Positions 49,149 to 60,005 of a stretch of DNA of 64,000 nucleotides are shown piece after piece; the first letter of the stretch is position 1, and each line of letters begins with the position of its first letter. The stretch is taken from NCBI GenBank assembly GCA_030765045.1, contig CM060967.1:168952251-169016250 (forward strand), given 5' to 3'. The translations under genes and the position numbers were made by a program. The notes beneath the pieces are model-generated. The model had not been told where the DNA came from. It saw only the letters and a program-made list of their open reading frames with translations, and did no database searches. The stretch is from Tenodera sinensis. Taxonomy: Eukaryota > Arthropoda > Insecta > Mantodea > Mantidae.

Positions 49149-49799
49149 ATACACCAGCTTTCGATTCCCTATGAAAAACAGTTGAGTACTATCTCTTGAG
49201 GCAGGGCTGCACAGTGTTGTAAGTTCTCTGGGGTGGAAATGATGTGTCTCTAACTGTTCTTAATCTGCTGGAAAGGATGGAAATCGCCCGGAGCCTACCC
49301 TGGCCTCCATCATGAAGCATGTTCTGCCATATCTGTATTTCCTCATAAAGTTCACACCATACACAAGGCTCATTTTTCGGTAAATTTCCGCTGCATTGTG
49401 CCCTTGTGCATAAATCGTACTTGGCGCGAGAGTCTAAGCTTAGTAGGTGAGCTACCAAAATAATGATGTGCACGTTTTGTCTGTAGAGAGGACGGACAGA
49501 ACCGGCACCCTACACTGTGCCGTCGCATGCACTACGGACGTGGACAACTTGATTTCTCTTTAATATAGCTACTAAGCTAGTAATCAGTATATTCTTTTAA
49601 GGAACGTCTCTGTACCTAGATGTGAAGCCATTAATTTTCTGGGTATTCGGAGTTTATTGTTTGTGTAATAATACTTTTTAAAAGGTACACGTACTCTAAT
49701 GGGTTTGTTGGGTATAATTGTTCCATTTCTATGCCTGAAGTGTCTGTGTTTCTTATTTTATCAATGTGACCTATACATTTGTTTTCATTTTCATTTCAG
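49149..49799 (+). other. End of intron 1
   Basis: The region 49190-49500 is less AT-rich with a 94-codon minus-strand open frame, unrecognised. The acceptor tract GTTTTCATTTTCATTTCAG ends at 49799. Confidence 0.6.
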
Positions 49800-50980
49800 A
49801 GATGGACGCTTGAGGGTAGGGGATGAGGTTGTGAACATCAACGGTCGATTACTAAGAGGCATGACCTCCTTACCAGAGGCAGAGAGCACCCTAGACAGCT
49901 GTCTGCCACCTTCACCAACATCAAACGCTTTAAGAGGAAATCTCGACGTGGATATTGTTGTAGCCCGTGATGACAATGGTTGGAATCCTGAGATTCAGCT
50001 CAACGGCATTTTGAAAGAAGATCTCAATGGTAATAGTTTGAACCACGGACTGTCGCAGAGGAGCTCTCCTGTGAAGAATCTGACGGACAGTCTACGTGGC
50101 GAAGATGTCAACCACCGAATTCGTCTGCAGGAAATCGTGGACCAAAGTCGGAGGTCAACTCAGCAACAGTTCTGTTGGTCCAGGAGCGAGGACTTGACGG
50201 AAAGAAAACCACAGCAGAGCAGTCCAGCGCGGCATTCTATCGATGGAACATGCGGACGGATGACACCACCGAGAACTCTTTCTCCTGGAGCAAAGCTTAA
50301 TCTCTGGTTGCGAAATCGGCGGTCGCACCATGAAATCATAAGTAATAACCACGAACTCCCCGAGGAAATAATTCTAAATACTCCAGTGGAAGAAGATGAA
50401 GAAGAGAATAGAAAGCCATCCATCCCTAGCGACAGCAGCGATTCTACCACCGGAACATCACGATGTTCTTCAGTTCGGTGCACTAACGACATCTGTCCAG
50501 ACGATGACGAGGTGTTCGTCAAGACTCCGGTAACAGAGAATGTGTCGCCGCTGCACTCTCCCAGGATGAGGCGCAGTTCTAGAAGCGCCAAATGTGGAAG
50601 AGCGTCGTTACCTGAACACGATCTGTACAGAGGTAGTGTACGGAGAAGCACAGTGACTGCCTTGTCGAGTCCGTGTTCCCCCGTCACTTCGCCGGCAAGC
50701 TCTGCTACCTGTCTTCTCTCGGCTCCTTGCCGCCGCAGCTCCTCAGCCACTAGTCCTGGCAGTAACAGCTGTGGCTCTCCAAGCTCGCGGTTCGCTGCAG
50801 CGCTCTCTTGCTCCGCTCCCGTCACCTTACACGCTGTAGTGTTCGAGAAGGGAGCAGGAAAGAAATCCTTAGGCTTTAGCATTGTTGGAGGCACAGATTC
50901 ACCAAAGGGACACATGGGCATTTTCGTCAAAACCATATTCCCATCCGGTCAAGCCGCTGAGGCCGGAACCTTGTATGAAG
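49800..50980 (+). CDS. PDZ scaffold protein, exon 2 of 4 seen (second half of PDZ 1, linker, first half of PDZ 2)
   Basis: The first base completes AGA (Arg) with the previous exon, then reads DGRLRVGDEVVNINGRLLRG and continues to LDVDIVVARDD (residues 601-658), closing PDZ 1. A disordered Ser-rich linker of about 280 residues follows, with an acidic patch (PVEEDEEENRKPS) and many Arg-Ser pairs that could be phosphorylated. Residues 941-993 open PDZ 2: VTLHAVVFEK, then the binding loop KKSLGFSIVGG, then GIFVKTIFPSGQAAEAG. The donor is GAAG|GTAAGG (phase 1). Not splicing there would read GKAQFLHCFNK and stop, so the GTAAGG donor is preferred. The 258-codon antisense frame at 50160-50936 is a codon-bias shadow. 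Confidence 0.95.
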
Positions 50981-51497
50981 GTAAGGCACAATTCTTACAT
51001 TGCTTTAATAAGTAATAAACATAGCGTAGACTCTTCTACTTGTGCTCTTCATAAAATAAACAGTAGCTACTTACTACCTATGTCGCTTTAAGGGTCATTG
51101 CCTCTTCTCATTGCACATTCCACTCTTTGTACTATCTTTCCTTTGAGTAGTAATAACGTAATTTTTATCAGTAAACTTAATAGACATTATTGTTATTATG
51201 CACTTATAGGTCCTGCCTTGATATCTTCTTCCTCTGGGTGTAAACTTTACTGCCAGTTTGGGGATGCTACTGCCCATTCTGTGAATGGCTTATGTAGTAT
51301 AAACTGTTTGCTCAAAAATTACTGAAAGTAGCTATAAAATGCAATAAAAACCAGGAAAATATCCCCTGTGCTATTATGAATCCATTTTGGAGTTAAGTGT
51401 TTGATTATTTAAAAGACTGCTGATAAATTTGAATCAAAAAATGGTACAGTTAAGAAAGTATTTCAGTGAACTTAGAAAACATTCATCTGCATGTTGA
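50981..51497 (+). other. Start of intron 2, no recognised element
   Basis: Intron 2 spans 50981-56912 (GT...AG). The open frame at 51098-51325 is not supported as a gene. Confidence 0.7.
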
Positions 51498-52175
51498 TGT
51501 GTTGCACTCACAGGACTTTCTCTACTCTTGTACTAACTATTCTTACAAACTCTTATTGCTGTTCATGTTACTCGAGATGAACATTTCCAGAAATTATTTT
51601 ATTGCTGATTTTCTTGTACGTGCAAGGGGAATATGGGAATACAGAAGCCTTTAAGTTATAGTCAATTGTTTTAAGAACTTATCGCTATGTCATTACTTTG
51701 AAATTACGTTCGCTTTGCATGGCCAAGATAGAGAGAAAAAATGAATAACCTACTTTAGAAAAGTGAAAGATTCAGATACATATCATGGCATATATTGCAA
51801 ATGGTTAACTCTACAAACGATTTATTTGACATAAATTGCTTTTAATGAGATTTGCATTTTATGTGCAGTGAGATTTTGTCTACTTCGCACGGTTTACCAG
51901 TTATACAAGATGATTGTTCAGAATGAAGAGGACATTTGTCATGAAAATATCAAAGTTTATTTTAATAAAAATTGTTAGAGCCATTTTCTATAAAATAAAA
52001 GTTTTCGAAAAATTTTTCATGTAAAGGATAGTTTGGGATCGGGGATTTTCTTAAAAACCTTCGTGTGGCATTTCTAGAAAACGCTGCACTGAAATACAAA
52101 GGTTGCTATTTTAGCAAACTTTAATTTTTGGATTGTGCTGTCCACATACGGGCATACCTTTTCTGAAAATGCTGT
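51498..52175 (+). repeat. Family A repeat, 3'-truncated copy in intron 2
   Basis: It runs from TGATGTGTTGCACTCACAGG to 'gtccacatacgggcatacc' and 'tttctgaaaatgctgtt'. The terminal hairpin part is missing. Confidence 0.85.
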
Positions 52176-53324
52176 TGGTCATGAATCTAGCAAGTTTAAC
52201 AAGACTTTTAATCTTCATTTAGCTGTACATTGAAGTGAAGAAGGTGATTTTCTAAGCTATCGAATTTAGAGGCTTAATTTTTTGCACAGGAATTTCCAAC
52301 AATTAAAGAAATGGGTGTACCAAATTTCTTTCCAATATTTGATCAAATTCTTAATATACTAAGTCATTTATATCAATTTTATTCGGTATAGTCAAAATCT
52401 GTCTCCTCCAGCAGGTCCTGAATTACAAAGTTTATTTTTTAAATTATATTTTATTACCTTCGTATCAATTAAAGAATGGAAATTTTCATGTGGTGAATAG
52501 TTTTTATTATACATTTTTTAACACCACGAAGTGTTAAAATCTCATATACACACTGTATTATTATATTGATTATTTTTAAAACAACTATAACTGGTATCAA
52601 AATTCCAAACAGGAATTTTAATACCCATATTCTGAACTACATTGGAAAAAAGTTTTAGATCTCTAGCCAGATCTTTGTGGGAAAAGATTTTGAATATGAG
52701 AAAGTAACATAAATATTTTCCCGATAAAAATGAGTTTAAGTTGAAATGGAAGGTGTGGACATGCACATTTAAAAGGTAGAGGAAGAGGCATACCAGTTTA
52801 AAAATGGCATCCAAAGAACATGTTCCCCCCTCCCCTCCCTAGGGGATTAAAACTTCACAGATATATTCTTTAAGGTATAGTACATTTTTTGCAATAAAAA
52901 TCCAAAAATCGACTTTTTTGACCAAACAGAATAAAATATCACTTAAGCTTAAATACATATTGATTGTTTAATTGTTCTTTTGAAAGTTAAATGTGATAAC
53001 GATTTCATGCAGTAGGACGTACTGGTGTTGGGTATTCCTGGTGCGATGCAGAAAGCCTTGCGGTTTCAATGAAAAACGATAGTTCGTAGAGTAATGCGTG
53101 CAAGTTTAAAGCACAGCTTCAGTTAGTGCCCAGGTAAGCACATGCGCATAAAGTAACAATATAGTGGTAACATTTAATTATGGTCATTAAGTCAGTCATG
53201 AAATTGTCATCTTCAACCCCTACATCTTAAATTATTTATATGAAGTAAATTTTACAGTATCGTAGAAGAGAAGCTTTTTATAGTATATGTTCAATAAGCT
53301 TTTTATTTGTCTTTTATCGCCTTT
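52176..53324 (+). other. Intron 2 stretch, no recognised element
   Basis: AT-rich sequence of about 1.1 kb. No coding or family similarity noticed. Confidence 0.5.
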
Positions 53325-53772
53325 TTTACTTTCTCTACTACGAATACTAAGTAGAGGAACCATTATATTCCGCTAAAAAAATGATATCAACATTTCACAG
53401 GAAATGTATGTTTTGAAGCTCCCTAAATAAAAGAAAAGCATTTTTAGAAAAAGATCAATTCCCTTGTGTGTATCTGTGGACAGCATAACTCAAAAACGAA
53501 AAGTCGGTTAAAAACCAAAGTTGATGTCTTTTAAGGATGCGACACGAAGATGTTGAAGAAAATTCCTCCACCCTAAACTACACGTAAAAGTTTCAGAAAA
53601 TTTTGATTTTCTCGAAAATGGCTCTAACGATTTTAATTAAAATGCCATATGTTCTGAGATATTTTATGGTAAACGAAATGTATATTTTGAATGTTCTGTC
53701 TATAGCCTATGTAATCCTGTTTGCTCTTTATGATTTTTACTTAACTGGTAAACCGTAAGAGATAGACCGAAG
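53325..53772 (-). repeat. Family A repeat, 3' half, left arm of an inverted pair
   Basis: On plus it goes from TTTTTTACTTTCTCTACTAC through 'gaaaagtcggttaaaaacca' to 'aactggtaaaccgtaagaga'. It stops about midway and is followed by an opposite-orientation copy. Confidence 0.85.
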
Positions 53773-53775
53773 CTT

Positions 53776-54343
53776 AAGTATTCTAAAACTCACACAAATA
53801 ACAAGGAATATCTCCTAAATGGTCAACTCTACAAAAAACAAAAAAAATGTATTTGGACTTGCATTGTGTGTTTTAGCAAGATCTAAATTTTTTGTGTGGT
53901 AAGATTTGGTCTATCTCTTACAGTTTACCATTTCTGCAAAAGTCATCCAGAGTAAACAGACTAAAAGGGCTGTAGCTAAAATGTTCAAAATATACATTTC
54001 ATTTGCCATAAAAATATCTAAAAAATATGTCAGTTTAATAAAAATTTTTAGAAACGTTTTCGATAAAATCACAATTTTCGAAAAATTTTCCACGTAAAGG
54101 GTTGTTAAGGGTGCAGCAATTTTCTTCAAAATGTTCGTGTGTCGCATCCTTGGAAGACATTAAACTTAAATACCAAGTTTGGTTTTTAACTGACTTTTCG
54201 TTTTTAAGTTATTCTGTACACAGACTGACACGCGCTTCTTTTTGGATTCAGAGGGTCTCAAAACATTTTCGGTGAAATCTAGAGATCGAATTTTTGGGTG
54301 GAATACAATACTGTCTCTACTTACTATACGTAGTAGCAAATGT
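53776..54343 (+). repeat. Family A repeat, 3' part, right arm of an inverted pair
   Basis: It starts at 'ctaaaactcacacaaataac' and runs to the 3' end 'cttactatacgtagtagcaa'. Together with 53325-53772 it forms a composite about 1 kb long with 450-bp inverted arms. Confidence 0.85.
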
Positions 54344-55448
54344 AAGAATAAGCCTATGTGCACAACTGTCAATCTTATTTTTATATAATTTTTCATCATC
54401 ATAGCTAGTTTTATAGATGAAGGAGCGTGAATGTCACACATTGGGAAGATAAGGTTTAGCACCTCCGCCTGAGGAGGAGGACCTTGAAGCTCTCTCTGTA
54501 GCTAAAATGATACATTTGGGATGCTGCATATAGACAGACAGTCAGTCCTTCCTGTTATTCAAATAAGTTGTAGTAAAATAATGCGTGAGAATGAGCAGTA
54601 GTGAATGGAAGGGAAGGGAAGGTCGTATAAAGGATGCGAGTTTTATCATGTGCGCATTCCTCGGCGTGGTTCTGTCTGTCCAGTATGTGGACAAGGTGCG
54701 GCAGGACACACAGTGACTACAAACTACCCTGGATGTCATGACGTCATGCACCTTACACATAGTAATGGTTATTAATATGTAGGCACATCTAAAACACGGA
54801 TGTCTATATGCCAATGTATAGATATGTCTTATATCTACAAATTCTTCAAATAAGTTTAAACGGCGTCAAAAACATGATCTGATTGTTCCTAATAACGAAG
54901 TTAACACTTTTAATCTATTACTAGGAGATAATTAGTAATTTAGTATGGCGTATGAATTAAATATGAAATACCAACCGTAAAACATAACATTCATCTTTCC
55001 AGGTGTCTTATGTATGAAATTAATTAGCGTATATTACCTATAACATCTTTCGTATCTCAGAATTTTCTTCGCTTTCGGAATCCGCTCCTTTTTAATTATT
55101 TCCCCGTTTCACTTCAGCTGCTGCGAACCTTCACCTGCTGATCTTCCTCTCATCAGCTGTGCGTCATAACTTCTCATTTGTTTTCTTTATTCACAAACGA
55201 ATAAAAATGAAGGGCGTCTGGGAGTAATATAACAACTTGACTTCGCTACATGGGAACTGTCAGTTTCACTTCTACGTGACGTATGTTTCTTCCCAGAAAT
55301 ACAGAGCTATATATTATAATTATAGATAAAAAACAATCTATTATGTTTACAAGCCTTTTTCTATCCACTGCCGTTTATTTTTATGCAGTTTCCACGAAAG
55401 TAGACCTTTTGATCTAGTTCATGTCAAGCGAGATGAAAATTTGCAGAG
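54344..55448 (+). other. Intron 2 stretch, no recognised element
   Basis: About 1.1 kb without a recognised repeat or gene. A 90-codon minus-strand open frame at 54542-54814 has no motif. Confidence 0.5.
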
Positions 55449-55647
55449 ATACTAGAAACAATATACTCCGGACTTATGGGCCGTGGTCTACTGGGCTTCT
55501 TCTTCTTCCCAAATGTTTCGTATGCGCCTACGGCAGGCATCATCATTGGCGGCGAGGTCGAAGTATCCTAGAGGAGATTTCAACAGCAACTGTGAAGAAG
55601 CCCAATAGACCACGGCCCATAAGTCCAGAGTATATTGTTTCTAGTAT
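55449..55647. repeat. Near-perfect 54-bp inverted repeat (hairpin) with 91-base loop
   Basis: The arm ATACTAGAAACAATATACTC continuing 'cggacttatgggccgtggt' (55449-55502) matches the complement of 55594-55647 at 52 of 54 bases. The loop has a GC-richer stretch with 'cctacggcaggcatcatca'. The arms are less AT-rich than the surroundings. It could be a young foldback or MITE-like insertion. No TSD was identified. Confidence 0.9.
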
Positions 55648-56059
55648 TGATACCGGCCGTGAATCTCAATTTGCTGAGATAGTTTCATTAAACAATTAGT
55701 TGCAGGTATAGGTACAAGGGGGATAGCAGAACCGAAATGATAGTCATGTGTGAAAGTGGGCCACTATATGCTGTCCATGACATATGATAGACAAATATCT
55801 AGCAAATGGATGATGAAAAAAAAAAAATTAAAATAAATTAAAATAAATTGGGAGTTTTAAAATATTTCTCTTTTTTGTGTAGAATGCTTTCGCTGTCTGT
55901 AAACATATGTCAGTTATACAGAATTGTATAAAGTTCCTTCCTACTGGAGACTGCTTCACAGAAATGTCAATATATACAAACATATTGTTTTTCTTATTAG
56001 GTATATGGTATTATCAAAATCATTCGAGTCATTTAAAAAAAAGAGATCAAAGGTTTTCA
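55648..56059 (+). other. Intron 2 stretch with a short family A scrap
   Basis: 'gtatatggtattatcaaaat' and 'cattcgagtcattt' at about 55998-56036 resemble a plus-orientation family A block. Nothing else is recognised. Confidence 0.4.
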
Positions 56060-56742
56060 ATAATTTCGCAACTAAAAAAACCTACTAAAACTCCGTGTGT
56101 TTGTGTGTATGAATTGCATAACTCAAAAATGAAAAATTGGTTAAATACCGAACTTGGTATTTAAGTTCAGCATCTTCCAAGACTTTCAAAAACATTTCTC
56201 ACCCTCAAACTATACTTTTTGGTACATTTTTTGACAGTTATAAAAATGACTCTAAAGTTTGTGATTAAAATATCAATTGTTTAAGATATACTTTAGCCAA
56301 AAATAAAATGTCTTGAATTTTCTCAGAATGTTCGCAGAAGTGCTCTGCAACCTGGCTGAGGTTTGCATAACCTGTAAGCCGTAAGAGATAAACAAAACCT
56401 TACTGTAAAAGATGTAGATCTTGTTAAAACATGCAATTTATGTCAAATACATTTTTGTGAACTATTTCGAATATTACTTTTTACATGTCGGAATTGTGTA
56501 ATACTTTTCTCGAACTCAAAAGGAAAGGAGTTTCAAAGCCTTCATGTAGCTACCAGCTTTAAAACATTTGAATATCACTTGTTCCCATATTCCCTTACAC
56601 TTACAAGAAAATTAGCAATACGATAATTTCTGTAAATGTTTATCTCTATTGCCGTGAAGTAGATAGAGGAATAAGAGTTTGTAAGGATTGTTAGTGTAAG
56701 AGTAGAGAAAGTCATGTGAGTGCAACACATCAGATTTTGTGT
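56060..56742 (-). repeat. Family A repeat in intron 2
   Basis: On plus it goes from 'ggttttcaataatttcgcaa' through 'aactcaaaaatgaaaaattgg' to GTAGAGAAAGTCATGTGAGT and AACACATCAGATTTT. The 3'-terminal hairpin is eroded and the 5' end is good. It lies 170 bases upstream of the next exon. Confidence 0.85.
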
Positions 56743-56912
56743 TAAAAATTTGTCTTGTAGAGCTCAATGTCCAATGCAGATTTCTGGCAAGGAAAGTAAT
56801 AAAAAGACAATTGAAATATACATGTAAATAGACAATGTGTTCCATGAAATCCTAAAAATTCCAGTTGACTATGAACTGTATTACGTTAAGTATGTATGTG
56901 GGTATGTTTCAG

Positions 56913-57039
56913 GGGACGAGATTCTGGCTGTGAACGGCGAATCTCTCCAGGGTATGTCCCATGCTGAAGCTATTGCAGCCTTCAAAAGGATTCGTTCGGG
57001 ACCTGTAGCGCTTCGAATTGCCAGACGACACATTGCCAG
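56913..57039 (+). CDS. PDZ scaffold protein, exon 3 of 4 seen (second half of PDZ 2)
   Basis: The acceptor GGTATGTTTCAG ends at 56912. With one base from the previous exon it gives GGG (Gly), then DEILAVNGESLQGMSHAEAI and AAFKRIRSGPVALRIARRHI, the GDEIL-x-VNG strand, the second helix (HAEAIAAFK) and the last strand of PDZ 2. The donor GCCAG|GTGAAG gives phase 2 into the last exon. If the donor is not used, translation stops at the TGA at 57041 directly after the last Arg, so intron retention would give a protein lacking only the final 11 residues. The upstream ATG at 56837 is in the intron. Confidence 0.95.
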
Positions 57040-57467
57040 GTGAAGGTCCACACTTTTCTTCTCCCTTCCTCCCCCCTTCCCAGGTATTCCGCTCATACAA
57101 CCATTTTTTTTTAAACTTTGCAATTGTGAAACCAAACCGCATTTATCATATGTCACTGCCATTTGATTTAAAAAATTATGTATTTTATTATTTCTTTTAT
57201 CGACTGATGCTGTCGAAGCAAAATATTACAGTGGTAGTCAATAAACAACTGCGAACTACAGGCATTAAAGTTGTTGAGTTACATTGCTTTTGAGCAAGAT
57301 GGCTGCATTTGGGAACTCCCGAGTTGGACTCTTGTTTTACATGGAAGGTCATAAAAAATAACCAGTTTTTATTTGAGAAATTATGTGTTTGAAAAGCCAA
57401 ACCTATAGCAAGGAATGTGTCAGATGATCTGCAGAAGACTTCATCTGACATAAGTTTTGTACTTGGC
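57040..57467 (+). other. Start of intron 3
   Basis: Intron 3 spans 57040-62820 (GT...AG). No element is recognised in this first part. Confidence 0.7.
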
Positions 57468-57663
57468 GGCGGCGTCGTGGCCGAGCGGTTAGACCGTTCG
57501 TCTATCACCATGGTTCGATCCCAGAGACCCGTATGTGATATTAATGGTGGACAAAGCGGCGTCTGGACCGGGTTCTCCGGTTTCCCCTGCCGCTTATTCC
57601 ACCAACTCCTCCATCATCACCTTTCAATCATCCATTTCTCCTACATTTCATGTCATCCTCTTG
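57468..57663 (+). mobile_element. tRNA-derived SINE head
   Basis: GGCGTCGTGGCCGAGCGGTT is an A box of tRNA-Ser/Leu type, and ATGGTTCGATCCCAGAGACC carries a near-perfect B box (GGTTCGATCCC) about 25 bases on. The body 'aaagcggcgtctggaccggg' and 'ttctccggtttcccc' matches the SINE at 16652. The tail that follows is the tandem array. Confidence 0.88.
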
Positions 57664-59088
57664 CTCACTCTCATACCCATAGGTTCCTGTGTTCCCTGAC
57701 AGACGTCTGACTCTAGACACTGTCTTGTAAGTGCTACATAAGGAGAGGGTAATCACTTCCTCACTCTCATACTTGCAGGTGTTCACTCTGTCTGGTACAT
57801 AGGTTCCTGTGTTCCCTGACAGACGTCTGACCCTAGGTACTGGCTTGTAAGTGCTACATAAGGGGAGGGTAATCACTTCCTCACTCTCATGCTTGCAGGT
57901 GTTCACTCTATCTGGTACATAGGTTTCTGTGTTCCCTGACAGACGTCTGACTCTAGACACTGTCTTGTAAGTCCTACATAAGGGGAGGGTAATCACTTCC
58001 TCACTCTCATACTTGCAGGTGTTCACTCTGTCTGGTACATAGGTTCCTGTGCTCCCTGACAGACGTCTGACTCTAGACACTGCCTTGTAAGTCCTACATA
58101 AGGAGAGGGTAATCACTTCCTCACTCTCATACTTGCAGGTGTTCACTCTGTCTGGTACATAGGTTCCTGTGTTCCCTGAGAGACGTCTGACTCTAGACAC
58201 TGTCTTGTAAGTCCTACATAAGGGAAGGGTAATCACTTCCTCACTCTCATACTTGCAGGTGTTCACTCTGTCTGGTACATGGGTTCCTGTGTTCCCTGAC
58301 AGACGTCTGACTCTAGACACTGTCTTGTAAGTCCTACATAAGGGGAGGGTAATCACTTCCTCACTCTCATACTTGCAGGTGTTCACTCTGTCCGGTACAT
58401 AGGTTCCTGTGTTCCCTGACAGACGTCCGACTCTAGACACTGTCTTGTAAGTCCTACATAAGGGGAGGGCAATCACTTCCTCACTCTCATACTTGCAGGT
58501 GTTCACTCTGTCCGGTCCATAGGTTCCTGTTTTCCCCGACAGGCGTCTGACTCTAGGTACTGGCTTGTAAGTCCTATATAAGGGGAGGGTAATCACTTCC
58601 TCACTCACATACTTGCAGGTGTTCACTCTGTCTGGTACATAGGTTCCTGTTTTCCCCGACAGGCGTCTGACTCTAGGTACTGGCTTGTAAGTCCTACATA
58701 AGGGGAGGGTAATCACTTCCTCACTCACATACTTGCAGGTGTTCACTCTGTCTGGTACATAGGTTCCTGTTTTCCCCGACAGGCGTCTGACTCTAGGTAC
58801 TGGCTTGTAAGTCCTACATAAGGGGAGGGTAATCACTTCCTCACTCACATACTTGCAGGTGTTCACTCTGTCTGGTACATAGGTTCCTGTGTTCCCCGAC
58901 AGGCGTCTGACTCTAGGTACTGGCTTGTAAGTCCTATATAAGGGGAGGGTAATCACTTCCTCACTCACATACTTGCAGGTGTTCACTCTGTCTGGTACAT
59001 AGGTTCCTGTGTTCCCTGACAGACGTCTGACTCTAGGCACTGACTTGTAAGTCCTACATAAGGGGAGGGTAATCAGGTGAAGAAGAAA
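57664..59088 (+). repeat. SINE tail expanded into a 120-bp tandem array, about 12 units
   Basis: Units with 'ctcactctcatacttgcagg', 'tacataggttcctgtgttcc' and 'aggggagggtaatcacttcc' recur with an exact 120-base period. Two sub-types form blocks: units ending in the 'gactctagacactgtcttg' form (about 57900-58450) and units with 'ccccgacaggcgtctgac' plus 'ctaggtactggcttg' (about 58500-58960). The end 'aatcaggtgaagaagaa' is the SINE 3' terminus. Because 120 is divisible by 3, one minus-strand frame stays open for 470 codons. That frame is an artefact. Confidence 0.95.
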
Positions 59089-59210
59089 TTGTGTGCTTTA
59101 TGTCTATGAATGTATTAATATTTTGTCTATTTCTTATGGTTTACTAGTTGCGCAGTCATTTAGAATGAAAAAGACTTCTAAGGACATTCCCAAAAACTTC
59201 AAAATGTAAA
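59089..59210 (+). repeat. Family A repeat fragment
   Basis: 'ttgtgtgctttatgtctatg', 'tgtctatttcttatggttta' and 'tttagaatgaaaaagactt' are internal family blocks. It directly follows the SINE array. Confidence 0.65.
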
Positions 59211-59216
59211 TGAACT

Positions 59217-59470
59217 TGCTGTACAAATAATGCAGATCTTGTTACAACACACTTGTCAGGTTATTGTTAAATATCATCATCATTGGAGTTAACCGTTTCC
59301 GAAACATTGCTTGTCACTGGTTTGCATTTCAAAAAAGCTTACAATTTTCTGAAATGGGAAGTGATTATTCATTTTCTTTCTTTTTCTTGGCTATAAAAAA
59401 GAGCAAAATTTTAAAGCCAACACATAGCGACCGGATGTTGAAATATATAACTGGGTTAAGCTTACTGTAA
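59217..59470 (-). repeat. Family A repeat fragment, opposite orientation
   Basis: 'tgtacaaataatgcagatct', 'tgttacaacacac' and 'aagcttactgtaaact' match the minus-orientation middle of the family. It pairs with the preceding plus fragment. Confidence 0.6.
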
Positions 59471-59767
59471 ACTGAAGTAAGGAGAGGGACAAACGGATGC
59501 TGAGGTATCGTAATCCCTTATTACACCACGTTGAGATACTTATCTGGACTTAAGGAGTAAGGAACAGTTTGTGACAAAGATAGGATCCAACACTTCCGTT
59601 CTGTCATGTGACAGTACGTGATACCCCCATTAGCTGCTACCGTTATACCCAGGTGGTCGGTCAACTGAACCAGCACCACTGATAAGGGTGTAACATACTG
59701 TCTTGTTCTTCTGGGCCCCAACGTGACAACAAACCAACTGTACAGTCACACAACTTGCTCCATCACG
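59471..59767 (+). other. Intron 3 stretch, no recognised element
   Basis: A 66-codon minus-strand open frame at 59521-59721 has no recognised domain. Confidence 0.5.
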
Positions 59768-60005
59768 TACACAGTACATTCCATCCAAAAATTCTACACC
59801 GAGATTTCATTGGAAATACGCGCTTTGAAGTCTCCCAAATAAAAAACATTCTTAGAAAAAGGTAAGTGTTTCTGACTGTGAATAGTATAACTTCAAAACA
59901 AAAAGTTGATTAAATGCCAAACTGGGTATATAAGTCCAGTATCCTTCAAGCATGCCACACAAAGAATACCAATAAAATCCCTCATTCTAAAGTACCCCAA
60001 CATGA
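59768..60005 (-). repeat. Family A repeat, 3'-end fragment
   Basis: 'catccaaaaattctacaccg', 'agatttcattggaaat', 'tagaaaaaggtaagtg' and 'cttcaaaacaaaaagttga' match the minus-orientation start. Another fragment at 60568-60640 ('actaacgatttttattaaaa', 'tgccatatatttaagatatt') may be its continuation after an insertion. Confidence 0.7.

Noticed and set aside
49699..49799. Hydrophobic N-terminus MGLLGIIVPFLCLKCLCF as a signal peptide for the 49800 exon
   Set aside because: It is intronic sequence upstream of an acceptor; the split PDZ domain needs the upstream exon instead.
50160..50936. 258-codon antisense open frame
   Set aside because: It lies wholly over a confirmed PDZ-gene exon on the other strand and shows no domain; a codon-bias shadow.
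57628..59040. 470-codon minus-strand open frame as a repeat protein gene
   Set aside because: It is the translation of a 120-bp SINE-tail array; the frame survives because the period is divisible by 3.
57664..59088. CRISPR-like array
   Set aside because: There are no unique spacers; the entire 120-bp unit repeats, and the host is eukaryotic.
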